Assembly: GCF_905397435.1 (NCBI RefSeq)
Contig: NZ_CAJPVI010000009.1
Span: 115,611-179,610 of the forward strand
Length of the DNA stretch: 64,000 bases
From: Cupriavidus numazuensis
Lineage (GTDB): Bacteria; Pseudomonadota; Gammaproteobacteria; Burkholderiales; Burkholderiaceae
Direction of reading: 5' to 3'
Under the pieces are notes generated by a model. It was not told the origin of the DNA. It did no database searches and was given only the letters and a program-made list of their open reading frames with translations. Positions 55,699 through 64,000 of this stretch are shown here, in pieces. The translations under genes and the position numbers were made by a program. The stretch's first letter is position 1. Every line of letters begins with the position of its first letter.

Positions 55699-56630
55699 GA
55701 CGCCACCGCCGGCACGGGCATGACGCGTTCCATCGCGTAGCGCGCGTGATACCGGTTGGCCAGCCCGACAGTCTGCGCGTGCACGGCGACCGTATCCTCA
55801 ATCTGATTGCCATAACCGCCAGCCATCGCCACCGCGATCGGAAGCCGGCGCGACAAGGCGGCCTCGAACACCATGGTGTCGCGGCGCGCCAGGCCCTCCA
55901 TGGACAGCTTCAGCCGTCCGAGACGATCGCCTTCGTGTGGGTCGGCGCCGGCAAGGTAGATCAGCAAATCCGGTGCGAAGCGTTCGAACAGCGTAGCCAG
56001 TGCGTGCTGCAGCGCTTCGGCATAGGCATCATCGTCACAGCCATCCGGCAATCCGACGTCGAGATCGCTCGCTTCCTTGCGAAAGGGATAGTTCTTCTCA
56101 CCATGCAGCGACAGCGTGAAGACGGTCGGGTCCGCGTGCAGGATGGACGCGGTGCCGTTGCCCTGGTGGACGTCGAGATCCACGACAGCCACCCGCGCCA
56201 CGTGCCCGTCGCGCTGCATCACGCGCGCCGCGATGGCGGCGTCATTGAAGACGCAGAAGCCACCGCCCTTGTCGGCGTACGCGTGATGGGTGCCGCCGGC
56301 CAGGTTCACGGCAATGCCCTCGCGCAAGGCCGTGCGACAGGCTTCGATCGTGGCGCCGGCCGAGCGGCGCGAGCGCTCGACCATTGCCGCGGACCACGGG
56401 AATCCGATCTCGCGCTGGCGCGCAGCGTCGAGTGTGCCGGCCGATGCATCCGTCACATACTCGCGTGTGTGAGCCAGCAGGAGCGCATCGTCCCCGGCCC
56501 GCGGCGCTTCGCAGAACTCCACGCCTGGCATGCGAGCCACGGCTTCCCGCAGCATGCTGTACTTGCGCATCGGGAAGCGGTGGCCCGGCGGCAGTGGCAG
56601 CACGAAATGGTCAGCGTAGTAGGCGAGCAT
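55695..56630 (-). CDS. Histone-deacetylase-family hydrolase (acetylpolyamine/acetoin-utilization type)
   Basis: Zinc-dependent deacetylase of 311 residues. It has the HDAC landmarks [19 protein letters not shown] (tandem His), the metal site [13 protein letters not shown] (Asp-x-His) and the second Asp in [16 protein letters not shown], and ends the site with MAGGYGNQ. Bacterial members deacetylate polyamines, acetoin-related proteins or short acyl-amides; the substrate here is not known. First gene of a four-gene operon, divergent from phaP1. Confidence 0.92.
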   Translation of the reverse strand: MLAYYADHFVLPLPPGHRFPMRKYSMLREAVARMPGVEFCEAPRAGDDALLLAHTREYVTDASAGTLDAARQREIGFPWSAAMVERSRRSAGATIEACRTALREGIAVNLAGGTHHAYADKGGGFCVFNDAAIAARVMQRDGHVARVAVVDLDVHQGNGTASILHADPTVFTLSLHGEKNYPFRKEASDLDVGLPDGCDDDAYAEALQHALATLFERFAPDLLIYLAGADPHEGDRLGRLKLSMEGLARRDTMVFEAALSRRLPIAVAMAGGYGNQIEDTVAVHAQTVGLANRYHARYAMERVMPVPAVAS

Positions 56631-56778
56631 GGCTTGGCAAAGCGGTCATTTTTGTTGTTTGAGCGACGCTTGCTTGGTCAAGCGTTGGCAGCCTGCGATG
56701 GTAGCACTGCTGGAAAACCCGCGTACCGCACCGCCCTGCATGGCGTCCACCGCACAATTTGTGGTGATCGATACATTC

Positions 56779-56799
56779 TTTTTGTGCGTCGCACAAAAA
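56779..56799. promoter_or_regulatory. PhaR-type operator upstream of phaP1
   Basis: Perfect 10-bp inverted repeat TTTTTGTGCG (56779-56788) / CGCACAAAAA (56790-56799) with one central base, ending 4 bases before the -35 box. A related GCACCAAAGCAA lies just after the expected transcription start (56847-56858), and GCACAAAAACCG (56791-56802) has the same pattern. PhaR is known to bind two such places at the C. necator phaP1 promoter. Confidence 0.65.
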
Positions 56800-56803
56800 C
56801 CGC

Positions 56804-56831
56804 TTGACATGGGTCAGGCATTCCCTAGAAT
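56804..56831 (+). promoter_or_regulatory. phaP1 promoter
   Basis: TTGACA (56804-56809), 16 bases, TAGAAT (56826-56831). Transcription would begin near 56838, leaving a leader of about 148 bases to the phaP1 ATG. The rest of 56631-56985 holds no gene. Confidence 0.75.
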
Positions 56832-56985
56832 TGCAATTGTTGCGGCGCACCAAAGCAATCACGGAAGCGCCTTGACCTACCCACCCTCGCCTGGGCTGGC
56901 CGATGCGGAAGAGTTTCCGTCACGGCCCTGACATCTAGGCAGCTTAATTTTGCTTGACCTTGAAGTTCACCACTGGAGACCAGCA

Positions 56986-57564
56986 ATGATCCTCACCCCG
57001 GAACAAGTCGCAGCAGCGCAAAAGGCAAACCTGGAAACGCTGTTTGGCCTGACCACCAAGGCTTTCGAAGGCGTCGAGAAGCTTGTCGAACTGAACCTGC
57101 AGGTCGTCAAGACCACCTTCGCCGAAAACGTCGACAACGCCAAGAAGGCGCTGTCCGCCAAGGATGCCCAGGAACTGCTGGCCATCCAGGCTTCGCTGGT
57201 GCAGCCGGTCGCTGAAAAGACCCTGGCCTACACCCGTCACCTGTACGAAATCGCTTCGGAAACCCAAAGCGAATTCACCAAGGTTGCTGAAGCCCAACTG
57301 GCCGAAGGCTCGAAGAACGTGCAAGCTCTGGTCGACAACCTGGCCAAGAACGCACCGGCCGGTTCGGAATCGACCGTGGCCATCGTGAAGTCGGCCATCT
57401 CGGCTGCCAACAACGCCTACGAGTCGGTCCAGAAGGCCACCAAGCAGGCTGTTGAAATCGCCGAAAGCAACTTCCAGGCTGCCGCTACCGCCGCCAGCAA
57501 GGCTGCCCAGCAAGCCAGCGCCACGGCTCGCACCGCCGCCGCCAAGAAGACGACCGCTGCCTGA
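56986..57564 (+). CDS. phaP1: Phasin PhaP1, polyhydroxybutyrate granule-coat protein
   Basis: Most abundant protein of the PHB granule surface; it controls granule number and size. The 192-residue product begins [20 protein letters not shown] and matches the C. necator PhaP1 I remember at nearly every position. It is all helix, with amphipathic repeats ([40 protein letters not shown]) and an Ala/Thr/Lys-rich tail ending KKTTAA. Its start at 56986 is the family start. The promoter region has the PhaR operator, so it is probably repressed until PHB granules titrate PhaR. Confidence 0.98.
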   Translation: MILTPEQVAAAQKANLETLFGLTTKAFEGVEKLVELNLQVVKTTFAENVDNAKKALSAKDAQELLAIQASLVQPVAEKTLAYTRHLYEIASETQSEFTKVAEAQLAEGSKNVQALVDNLAKNAPAGSESTVAIVKSAISAANNAYESVQKATKQAVEIAESNFQAAATAASKAAQQASATARTAAAKKTTAA

Positions 57565-57619
57565 TCGTCTGCACGGCTGAGAAGTAGCAAGTAGTACCAA
57601 CGACCGGCCCCGGCCGGTC

Positions 57620-57660
57620 CGTTGGCAAAGCGCACCGCCGCACGGCGCGTTTTGCCAACG
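57620..57660 (+). other. Long stem-loop downstream of phaP1
   Basis: Perfect 10-bp arms CGTTGGCAAA (57620-57629) and TTTGCCAACG (57651-57660), with a further CGC/GCG pair inside. No T-run follows. It lies 56 bases after the phaP1 stop and probably protects the phaP1 mRNA 3' end. Confidence 0.55.
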
Positions 57661-57757
57661 ATGATGGCGGCAGCCGCAATATACAACGCAAGCATCTGCC
57701 GCATCGCGTACCAGTGTCTCCTCGGTACCGCGGTCTCCTTGTCCAAAGGTATCGTTA

Positions 57758-57786
57758 AGCCCGACCCTCGAGGTCGGGTTTTTTTT
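57758..57786 (+). terminator. Rho-independent terminator of phaP1
   Basis: Stem CCCGACC (57760-57766) / GGTCGGG (57772-57778) flanked by AAG and by a run of eight T (57779-57786). The T-run is shared with the tandem repeat that follows. Confidence 0.85.
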
Positions 57787-57859
57787 GCCCGCTTTTTGCC
57801 CCCTTTTTTGCCCGCTTTTTGCCCCCTTTTTTGCCCGCTTTTTGCCCCCTTTTTTGCCC
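57781..57859. repeat. 23-bp direct tandem repeat, 3.4 copies
   Basis: The unit is TTTTTTGCCCGC followed directly by TTTTTGCCCCC. Three perfect copies (57781-57803, 57804-57826, 57827-57849) and a partial fourth are present. It begins inside the T-run of the phaP1 terminator and lies 230 bases before the symporter gene. Frames through it would encode low-complexity Lys/Gly or Phe/Pro runs and are not genes. Confidence 0.85.
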
Positions 57860-58085
57860 TTTCCCCGCCGCGATCCTGGCCGCACAGATGTCAGGCAACG
57901 GGCGCCCGGAAGCGTTCTCCTTGCCCAATGCCGGAGCGGGCGACTATCGTTAGCAAGGTGCAGCCCGCGGCATTCTGGCCTGCCACGGCCTCACCCGGAT
58001 TCCACTTGGCGCGGTGCAATATCGAGCCATGCCGGGCATGCGTTGCGCAGCGCTTGCGCAACGCAACAGCGTCCAAGGAGATGCC

Positions 58086-59399
58086 ATGAAGACGCAGAGC
58101 CATATCACGACCTACATCGTCATTGCGATGATCCTTGGCGGCGTGGTCGGTTACGCCTGCCATGTCGCGTTTCCCGATCCAAAGCTGGCGAAAGAGATCG
58201 CGGGCTACATCTCGATCATCACCGACGTCTTCCTGCGGCTGATCAAGATGATCATCGCGCCGCTGGTCTTTTCGACACTGGTCATGGGCATCGCGCATAT
58301 GGGCGACGCCAGCACCGTGGGCCGGGTCGGCATCAAGGCGATGGCCTGGTTCATCACGGCCTCGCTCGTATCGCTGACGCTGGGCCTGATCATGGCCACT
58401 GTGCTGCAGCCGGGCGTCAATATCGGCCTGCCGCTGCCCGATGTCGGTTCCGCGACCAATCTCAAGACCAATGCGTTCACGCTGAAGGACTTCGTCGCCC
58501 ACCTGGTTCCCAAGTCCGTGGCCGAAGCCATGGCCAACAACGAGATCCTGCAGATCGTGGTCTTCTCGATCTTCTTCGGCACCGCGCTTGCCACGCTGGG
58601 CGAGCATGGCAAGCGCATGGCAGGTGTGATCGAAGATCTCGCGCAGGTCATGCTGAAGATCACCGGCGCGGTGATGTGGCTGGCGCCGATTGCCGTGTTC
58701 GCCGCCATTGCGTCGACGGTGACCACGCAAGGCCTTGGCATCCTGGTGACCTTCGCCAAGTTCATGGGCAGCTTCTACCTTGCCCTGTTCGTGCTGTGGT
58801 CCTTGCTGGCGCTTGCTGGCTTCGTGTTCCTGGGCAGGCGTATCGTCACGCTGATCAAGCTGATCCGCGAGCCATTCCTGCTGTCGTTCTCCACCGCAAG
58901 CTCCGAAGCTGCCTACCCAAAGATGCTCGATGCGCTCGACAAGTTCGGCGTCAATCGCAAGATCTCGAGCTTCGTATTGCCGCTGGGCTACTCGTTCAAC
59001 CTGGACGGATCGATGATGTACTGCACGTTCGCCGTGCTGTTCATCGCTCAGGCGTATGACATCCACCTGCCAATGGGCACGCAGATCACGATGCTGTTGC
59101 TGCTGATGCTCACCTCGAAGGGGATGGCCGGCGTACCGCGTGCGTCGCTCGTGGTGATTGCCGCCACACTGAACCAGTTCAATATCCCGGAAGCCGGCCT
59201 GCTGCTGATCATGGGCGTGGACCAGTTCCTCGACATGGGCCGGTCCGCGACCAACGCCGTGGGCAACTCGATCGCCTCCGCCGTGGTCGCGAAGTGGGAA
59301 GGCCAGCTCGCCAGCGAATCGACGCTGGATACGGGAGGCCCGGACGGCATGGGTGGCGAAAGCGAGCCGCTATCCAAGCCCGAAGCCGTGCGTGCATGA
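58086..59399 (+). CDS. Dicarboxylate/amino acid:cation symporter (DAACS/GltP-DctA family)
   Basis: Inner-membrane Na+ or H+ symporter of 437 residues. It has the family's re-entrant hairpin and motifs: STASSEAAYPKMLDALDKFG (serine-rich HP1), SFVLPLGYSFNLDGSMMYCT, LTSKGMAGVPRASLVVIAA (HP2) and DQFLDMGRSATNAVGNSIAS. The C-terminal 35 residues are hydrophilic. AAGGAGATGCC precedes the ATG at 58086. It is followed 32 bases later by a periplasmic binding-protein gene and is probably co-transcribed with it. Substrate probably a C4-dicarboxylate or Glu/Asp. Confidence 0.93.
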   Translation: MKTQSHITTYIVIAMILGGVVGYACHVAFPDPKLAKEIAGYISIITDVFLRLIKMIIAPLVFSTLVMGIAHMGDASTVGRVGIKAMAWFITASLVSLTLGLIMATVLQPGVNIGLPLPDVGSATNLKTNAFTLKDFVAHLVPKSVAEAMANNEILQIVVFSIFFGTALATLGEHGKRMAGVIEDLAQVMLKITGAVMWLAPIAVFAAIASTVTTQGLGILVTFAKFMGSFYLALFVLWSLLALAGFVFLGRRIVTLIKLIREPFLLSFSTASSEAAYPKMLDALDKFGVNRKISSFVLPLGYSFNLDGSMMYCTFAVLFIAQAYDIHLPMGTQITMLLLLMLTSKGMAGVPRASLVVIAATLNQFNIPEAGLLLIMGVDQFLDMGRSATNAVGNSIASAVVAKWEGQLASESTLDTGGPDGMGGESEPLSKPEAVRA

Positions 59400-59431
59400 T
59401 CGGTGGATCGCACCCTGCAGAGGAACGGACA

Positions 59432-60352
59432 ATGTCTTCCACCCGAGCCCGGCTGGGTCGCACCTTGTGGCGGCCGATAATGGCGCTATGCCTCGCGATT
59501 TCTGCGGGGCTCGCATTCGCCCAGGAACCTATCGCCCTCTCCGGCACGCTGAAGAAGGCGAAGGAGACTGGCGCATTGACCATCGGCTATCGGGAATCCT
59601 CGCTGCCCTTCTCGTACCTGAACCAGATCCGCCGGCCGATTGGCTATTCAATCGAAATCTGCAAGGCCATCGTACAAACCGCCGGCAACGAAGTGGGCCG
59701 TGAACTCGCCATCAACTGGGTGCCCGTGACGTCCGAAACCCGCATGGAAGCGATGACGTCCGGCAAGATCGACCTCGAATGCGGATCGACTACTCGCAAT
59801 GCCGAGCGCCAGCAGCGCGTGTCGTTCTCGCCGGTGATCTTCGTCGCGGGCACCAAACTGCTGGTACCGCACGGGTCGCCAATACGCACCTTCCGCGACC
59901 TGAAAGGCAAGACGGTTGTGGCGACTGCGGGCACCACCAATGCCGATGCGATCGAACGCCTGTCGACGCGCTTCAACCTTGGCATCACCCTGATCCGCGC
60001 GCGCGACCACGCCGATGCCTTCGAGGTGCTGCGCCACGGCGGCGCCGACGCCTATGCCGGCGATGATGTGTTGCTGTACGGCTTCCTCGCCAAGTACGGG
60101 CTCGGCAAGAAATACGACGTCACGCGCGATTTCCTGTCCTATGACCCCTACGGCATCATGCTGCGCAAGGATGACCCACAGTTCGCCACGGTCGTCGACA
60201 AGGCGGTCCGTGACCTGATCACCACGGGCGAACTCGAACGCCTGTACAAGCAGTGGTTCGTCGACCGCCTGCCTACGGGGGAACGCCTTGGCATCCCCAT
60301 GAGCTCGCAGCTCGAAGACATCATCGCGTCCACGCCGCAGCAGCCGGATTGA
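59432..60352 (+). CDS. Periplasmic amino acid-binding protein, family 3 (GltI-like)
   Basis: Exported solute-binding protein of 306 residues. Signal peptide with hydrophobic core PIMALCLAISAGLAFAQ, then the SBP_bac_3 fold: GALTIGYRESSLPFSYLN, IGYSIEICKAIV, TSGKIDLECGSTTRNAERQQ and the hinge DLKGKTVVATAGTTNADAIE. Glu/Asp-type ligands are usual for this subgroup. No ABC permease or ATPase is adjacent; instead it follows a DAACS symporter. The start at 59432 has GAGGAACG at proper distance. Confidence 0.9.
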   Translation: MSSTRARLGRTLWRPIMALCLAISAGLAFAQEPIALSGTLKKAKETGALTIGYRESSLPFSYLNQIRRPIGYSIEICKAIVQTAGNEVGRELAINWVPVTSETRMEAMTSGKIDLECGSTTRNAERQQRVSFSPVIFVAGTKLLVPHGSPIRTFRDLKGKTVVATAGTTNADAIERLSTRFNLGITLIRARDHADAFEVLRHGGADAYAGDDVLLYGFLAKYGLGKKYDVTRDFLSYDPYGIMLRKDDPQFATVVDKAVRDLITTGELERLYKQWFVDRLPTGERLGIPMSSQLEDIIASTPQQPD

Positions 60353-60440
60353 ATCCCATCTGACTACCCGCCCCGCCCTTGCTGGCCAACCAGGCTGACG
60401 TTTGAAATTCCTGTCGGTTAATTGCGCAATTTGGATAAAA

Positions 60441-60465
60441 GAAACCCGCCACTCGGGCGGGTTTC
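60441..60465. terminator. Bidirectional rho-independent terminator before lpdA
   Basis: Perfect 10-bp stem GAAACCCGCC (60441-60450) / GGCGGGTTTC (60456-60465) between the convergent binding-protein gene and lpdA. Confidence 0.85.
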
Positions 60466-60487
60466 CTTGCTGGTGCCTTGCAGGCGA

Positions 60488-62269
60488 TTAGCGCTTGCGC
60501 GGCGGGGGCACGTCGGTGCAGGTGCCTTCGTAGATCTCGGCGGCCATGCCGATCGATTCGCCCAGCGTCGGGTGCGGGTGGATGGTCTTGCCGATATCCA
60601 CGGCATCCGCGCCCATCTCGATGGCCAGGCACACTTCGCTGATCAGGTCACCGGCATGGGTGCCGACGATGCCGCCGCCGATGATGCGGTGGGTTTCCTC
60701 GTCGAAGATCAGCTTGGTGAAGCCTTCGTCACGGCCATTGGCAATCGCACGGCCCGACGCAGCCCACGGGAACACGCCCTTGCTGTACTTGATGCCCTGC
60801 TCCTTGCACTGGTCCTCGGTCAGGCCGGCCCAGGCCACTTCCGGATCGGTAAAGGCCACCGACGGAATCTGCTTGGCATCGAAGTACGCCTTCTCGCCGT
60901 GGGCGGCTTCCGCGGCCACGTGGGCTTCGTGTACCGCCTTGTGCGCGAGCATCGGCTGGCCAACGACGTCGCCAATCGCGAAGATATTCGGCACGTTGGT
61001 GCGCATCTGTGAATCGACGTTGATGAAGCCGCGATCGGTCACGGCCACGCCAGCCTTCTCGGCGCCGATGCGCTTGCCGTTCGGCGAACGGCCCACCGAC
61101 ACCAGCACCAGGTCGTAGCGCTGCGGCTCGGCCGGTGCCTGCTCGCCTTCGAACTTCACGTAGATGCCATCCGGCTTGGCTTCCACGCCAACCGTCTTGG
61201 TGTTCAGCATCACCTTGCCGAAACGGTCCTTGTTCTTCTTCTCCCAGACCTTGACGAGGTCGCGGTCGGCGCCGCTCATCAGGCCCGGCAGCATTTCCAC
61301 GACGTCAATGTCCGCGCCCAGCGTGCTGTACACCGTCGCCATTTCCAGGCCGATGATGCCGCCGCCGATGACCAGCATCTTGTTGGGCACCTCGGGCAGT
61401 TCCAGCGCGCCGGTCGAATCGACGATGCGCGGATCTTCAGGAATGAACGGCAGCTTCACCGCCTGGCTGCCGGCGGCGATGATGGCCTTCTCGAAGCGGA
61501 TCACGGTCTTCTTGCCGGTGCTCTGCTTGCCCTCGCCTTCGGTCGCATCCACTTCGAGGTGATGCGGATCGAGGAAGGTACCGATGCCGCGCACGACTTG
61601 CACCTTGCGCGCCTTGGCCATGCCGGCCAGGCCGCCGGTCAGCTTGCCGACCACCTGGTTCTTGTAGTGGCGCAGGCCGTCCAGGTCGATCTTGGCTTCG
61701 CCGAACAGGATGCCGTGGGCAGCGAGTGCCTTGGCTTCGTCGATCACGGCAGCGTTGTGCAGCAGCGCCTTCGACGGGATGCAACCGACGTTCAGGCAGA
61801 CGCCGCCAAGCGTGGCGTAGCGTTCCACCAGCACGGTGTTCATGCCGAGGTCAGCTGCGCGGAAGGCTGCCGAGTAGCCACCGGGGCCGGCGCCCAGCAC
61901 GAGCATTTCGCACTGGATGTCGGCACCACCAGCGTGGCTCGCCGCTGCTGGAGCAGGAGCAGGCGCGGCCGCCGGAGCGGGTGCCGGTGCCGCGGCGGGC
62001 GCCGGGGCCGGTGCGGGCGCAGCCGCAGCGGCTTGTGCCTCGACCGTGCAAATGACCGTGCCCTGCCCGACCTTGTCACCGACCTTCACGCGCACGTCGA
62101 CCACCTTGCCGGCCACCGACGACGGCACTTCCATGCTGGCCTTGTCCGATTCCAGCACGATCAGCGACTGTTCCTGCTCGACCATGTCGCCCGGCTTGAT
62201 CAGGACCTCGATCAGTTCCACCGCGTCGAAATCGCCGATATCCGGCACCTTGACTTCGATCACACTCAT
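60488..62269 (-). CDS. lpdA: Dihydrolipoamide dehydrogenase (PDH E3) with N-terminal lipoyl domain
   Basis: E3 component of the pyruvate dehydrogenase complex; reoxidises dihydrolipoamide with NAD+. The 593-residue form has a lipoyl domain (residues 1-80, lipoyl Lys43 in [10 protein letters not shown]), an Ala/Pro-rich linker (about 82-115), then the flavoprotein with FAD motif [10 protein letters not shown], the redox disulfide [15 protein letters not shown] and the C-terminal HPHPTLGES with the active-site His. A lipoylated E3 is normal in Cupriavidus and other betaproteobacteria. It is the last gene of aceF-bph-lpdA. Confidence 0.96.
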   Translation of the reverse strand: MSVIEVKVPDIGDFDAVELIEVLIKPGDMVEQEQSLIVLESDKASMEVPSSVAGKVVDVRVKVGDKVGQGTVICTVEAQAAAAAPAPAPAPAAAPAPAPAAAPAPAPAAASHAGGADIQCEMLVLGAGPGGYSAAFRAADLGMNTVLVERYATLGGVCLNVGCIPSKALLHNAAVIDEAKALAAHGILFGEAKIDLDGLRHYKNQVVGKLTGGLAGMAKARKVQVVRGIGTFLDPHHLEVDATEGEGKQSTGKKTVIRFEKAIIAAGSQAVKLPFIPEDPRIVDSTGALELPEVPNKMLVIGGGIIGLEMATVYSTLGADIDVVEMLPGLMSGADRDLVKVWEKKNKDRFGKVMLNTKTVGVEAKPDGIYVKFEGEQAPAEPQRYDLVLVSVGRSPNGKRIGAEKAGVAVTDRGFINVDSQMRTNVPNIFAIGDVVGQPMLAHKAVHEAHVAAEAAHGEKAYFDAKQIPSVAFTDPEVAWAGLTEDQCKEQGIKYSKGVFPWAASGRAIANGRDEGFTKLIFDEETHRIIGGGIVGTHAGDLISEVCLAIEMGADAVDIGKTIHPHPTLGESIGMAAEIYEGTCTDVPPPRKR

Positions 62270-62303
62270 ATTTGCTCCTCAATGCGCGCCGGCCTGGGTG
62301 GCC

Positions 62304-62921
62304 TCAGGGCGCGCCGTCGTTGTTGGTTGCCGCTGCGCCGGCGGCGCCGGCTTCGTGCAGCCTTACGGTATGGACTTCAATCGGGCCTGCGGAACTCTTG
62401 TCGAACTCGATGCCGGCGTCGACACCGATGCGCGCAATTTCGGCGGCATCCATGCCGGGCTTGTCGTAGACCGCATGCATGGCACCCAGCGCATAGTTGC
62501 GGCCCGAGCCAATGCCCCAGAAACGGTCGAACGAGAACACCTCGCGGTACGAATACACGCCGAAGATCCCGGCCGGATTCGCGATCAGGCAGACGATCTG
62601 CGACGACTCGTAGGGATCATCCTCATCTTCCTTGGTGTTGATGAAGTACTCGGACTTCAGCTTCTCATGCACCTTCAGGAAGGTCCGGAACACGTCATCG
62701 CGCGACCCGAGCCGGCACTCCTCGCCCATGCCCGCCAGCAAGGCACGCATGACCGGGAAGTGCGCCGTGGTGCCGGCCAGCGCGACAAAGCTGTCGGCGA
62801 TCGGAAACACCTTCTGGTTGCGCTCGTAGGCGCGCGACAGACGCGTATCCCCGAACGTAACCAGCGCATCGGCCGCGATCGCGACCTCTGCACCTTTTCT
62901 GACGACGACACAGGTAGTCAT
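62304..62921 (-). CDS. Betaproteobacterial proteasome homologue (BPH), Ntn-hydrolase protease
   Basis: A 205-residue self-compartmentalising Thr protease of the proteasome/HslV superfamily. The start MTTCVVVRKG at 62921 leaves Thr2 as the N-terminal nucleophile after Met removal. With that Thr as residue 1, Asp17 falls in AIAADALV and Lys36 (LSRAYERNQKVF) would correspond to Lys33 of HslV after a three-residue insertion. The central GTTAHFPVMRALL and GSGRNYALGAMHAVYDK segments are proteasome-like. It lies between aceF and lpdA on the same strand (62 and 34 bases), so it should be expressed with the pyruvate dehydrogenase complex. It matches the BPH family described from C. metallidurans and Thiobacillus. 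Confidence 0.9.
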   Translation of the reverse strand: MTTCVVVRKGAEVAIAADALVTFGDTRLSRAYERNQKVFPIADSFVALAGTTAHFPVMRALLAGMGEECRLGSRDDVFRTFLKVHEKLKSEYFINTKEDEDDPYESSQIVCLIANPAGIFGVYSYREVFSFDRFWGIGSGRNYALGAMHAVYDKPGMDAAEIARIGVDAGIEFDKSSAGPIEVHTVRLHEAGAAGAAATNNDGAP

Positions 62922-62983
62922 GGCTTGCCTCGCTCGACTGCAAGCACCATGGCCATGCCCGTCACGGACATGGCCGCGGCCGC

Positions 62984-64000
62984 TTAGAGAAGGATGCGAC
63001 GGAAGTCCGCCAGCAATTGCCCGAAGTACGTATTGAAGCGAGCCGCCTCGGCGCCGTCGATCACGCGGTGGTCCCACGACAGCGACAGCGGCAGCGTCAG
63101 GCGCGGCGCGAACTGCTTGCCGTCCCACACCGGCTTCATGTACGACTTGCACACGCCCATGATGGCCACTTCCGGCGCATTGATGATCGGCGTGAAGTAC
63201 GTACCGCCAATGCCACCCAGCGACGAAATCGAGAAGCAGCCGCCCTGCATCTGGTCGGGCTTGAGCTTGCCGTCGCGCGCGAGCTTGGCCAGCTCGCCCA
63301 TTTCCTGGCTGATCTCGAGCACGCCCTTCTTGTCGGCGTCCTTGATGACCGGCACGACCAGGCCGTTCGGCGTGTCAGCGGCAAAACCGATGTTGAAGTA
63401 CTTCTTCAGCACCAGGTTGTCGCCGTCGAGCGAGGCATTGAAGTTCGGGAACTTCTTCAGCGCAGCAACGGTGGCCTTGATCATGAACGCCAGCATCGTG
63501 ACCTTGACGCCGGACTTCTCGTTTTCCTTGTTGAGCTGGACACGGAAGGCTTCCAGGTCGGTGATGTCCGCTTCGTCATGGTTGGTGACGTGCGGGATCA
63601 TGACCCAGTTGCGGTGCAGGTTCGCACCCGAGATCTTCTTGATGCGCGACAGCGCCTTGCTTTCCACCTCGCCGAAGCGCGTGAAATCGACCTTCGGCCA
63701 CGGCAGCAGGCCGAGCTCGCCACCACCGCCACCACCGCCACCAGCCGCGGCAGCCTGTGCCGGTGCAGCGGCGTGGCCGGTCATCACGCCCTTGACGTAG
63801 CGCTGTACGTCTTCCTGGGTGATGCGGTTCTTCGGGCCCGTGCCCGGCACGCGGGAAACATCCACACCCAGTTCGCGCGCGAACTTGCGCACCGACGGCG
63901 AAGCGTGCGCGGCCTTGCCGGTCACGCCGACCGGCGCTGCGGCGGCGGCTGCCGGAGCCGGCGCAGCGGCAACGGGCGCCGGGGCCGGAGCCTGGGCAGG
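62984..64000 (-). CDS. aceF: Dihydrolipoamide acetyltransferase (PDH E2), C-terminal part (cut by window edge)
   Basis: E2 core of the pyruvate dehydrogenase complex. The visible 338 C-terminal residues begin in an Ala/Pro linker, followed by the peripheral-subunit-binding domain ([32 protein letters not shown]), a Gly/Ala linker with eight consecutive glycines, and the catalytic 2-oxoacid acyltransferase domain ending in the active-site motif [15 protein letters not shown]. The lipoyl domains and start lie beyond position 64000. It is upstream of bph and lpdA in the same operon. Confidence 0.96.
   Translation of the reverse strand, partial: PAQAPAPAPVAAAPAPAAAAAAPVGVTGKAAHASPSVRKFARELGVDVSRVPGTGPKNRITQEDVQRYVKGVMTGHAAAPAQAAAAGGGGGGGGELGLLPWPKVDFTRFGEVESKALSRIKKISGANLHRNWVMIPHVTNHDEADITDLEAFRVQLNKENEKSGVKVTMLAFMIKATVAALKKFPNFNASLDGDNLVLKKYFNIGFAADTPNGLVVPVIKDADKKGVLEISQEMGELAKLARDGKLKPDQMQGGCFSISSLGGIGGTYFTPIINAPEVAIMGVCKSYMKPVWDGKQFAPRLTLPLSLSWDHRVIDGAEAARFNTYFGQLLADFRRILL

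Noticed and set aside
57781..57859. CRISPR-like interpretation of the 23-bp repeat
   Set aside because: Copies are directly adjacent with no unique spacers, so it is a simple tandem repeat.
56944..57885. Minus-strand 313-codon frame covering phaP1 and the 23-bp repeat, giving Lys/Gly repeats
   Set aside because: The repeated KKGAKSGQ-like peptide is only the translation of the DNA tandem repeat; the rest is antisense to phaP1.
57785..59059. Plus-strand 424-codon frame starting in the 23-bp repeat
   Set aside because: Phe/Pro-rich start from repeat DNA and then an out-of-frame reading of the symporter gene.

Overview
The window reads as chromosomal DNA of a high-GC betaproteobacterium of the genus Cupriavidus (Burkholderiaceae). 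The evidence is a phaCAB operon whose PhaA keeps the Cys88/His349/Cys379 numbering of the C. necator enzyme, a 192-residue PhaP1 phasin almost identical to the one I remember from C. necator, a phaC promoter with the same TTGACA-N18-AACAAT layout, a box (benzoyl-CoA) cluster, and a betaproteobacterial proteasome homologue inside the pyruvate dehydrogenase operon. PhaC differs clearly from the C. necator H16 sequence I remember, so this is probably another Cupriavidus species. No insertion sequence, phage, CRISPR array or rRNA was seen; the gene content is mostly core chromosome.

Layout. 1-3.6 kb: phaB (partial), phaA and phaC on the minus strand, with the phaC promoter. 3.6-12.8 kb: housekeeping genes (small membrane protein, PgeF/YfiH, RluD, BamD, DinG-type helicase, DUF465 protein, a charged exported protein, Tex). 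12.8-17.9 kb: a PmrAB/QseBC-like two-component system divergent from an ArnT-like glycosyltransferase and a stand-alone ArnA-decarboxylase-like enzyme, i.e. an envelope-modification locus. 17.9-22.4 kb: an alpha/beta hydrolase-LuxR fusion, a small exported protein with DPFTDGAR repeats, a hypothetical gene and kup. 22.6-35.9 kb: aerobic benzoate degradation through benzoyl-CoA. bclA, a hydrolase and livKHMGF read leftward; boxR and boxCBA read rightward; both promoter regions carry the same TGCACTATAT motif.

35.9-42 kb: a Xre-RES toxin-antitoxin pair, initiator tRNA-Met, a Nudix hydrolase, aat and bpt (N-degron tagging), pyrD and an aldo/keto reductase. 42-45 kb: a three-gene ABC importer of the COG2984/4120/1101 type. 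45.3-52 kb: an orphan DapA-like aldolase, a lactate-oxidation region (lutAB without lutC, IclR and GntR/FadR regulators, a GlcD-type FAD oxidase). 52-56.6 kb: pbpG and a four-gene operon (HDAC-like deacetylase, EamA transporter, thioesterase, nitroreductase). 56.7-60.4 kb: phaP1 with its PhaR-type operator, a strong terminator followed by a 23-bp tandem repeat, and a DAACS symporter followed by a family-3 periplasmic binding protein. 60.4-64 kb: lpdA, a proteasome-like protease gene (BPH) and aceF (partial) in one operon.

How the parts connect: benzoate, lactate and dicarboxylate uptake or oxidation and the pyruvate dehydrogenase complex all feed acetyl-CoA, which PhaA, PhaB and PhaC convert to polyhydroxybutyrate on PhaP1-coated granules. 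The most interesting items are the proteasome homologue embedded between the PDH E2 and E3 genes, the RES toxin locus with a palindrome at its predicted transcription start, the shared BoxR-type operators, the mutually exclusive RNA hairpins at 45.2 kb, and the hydrolase-LuxR fusion.
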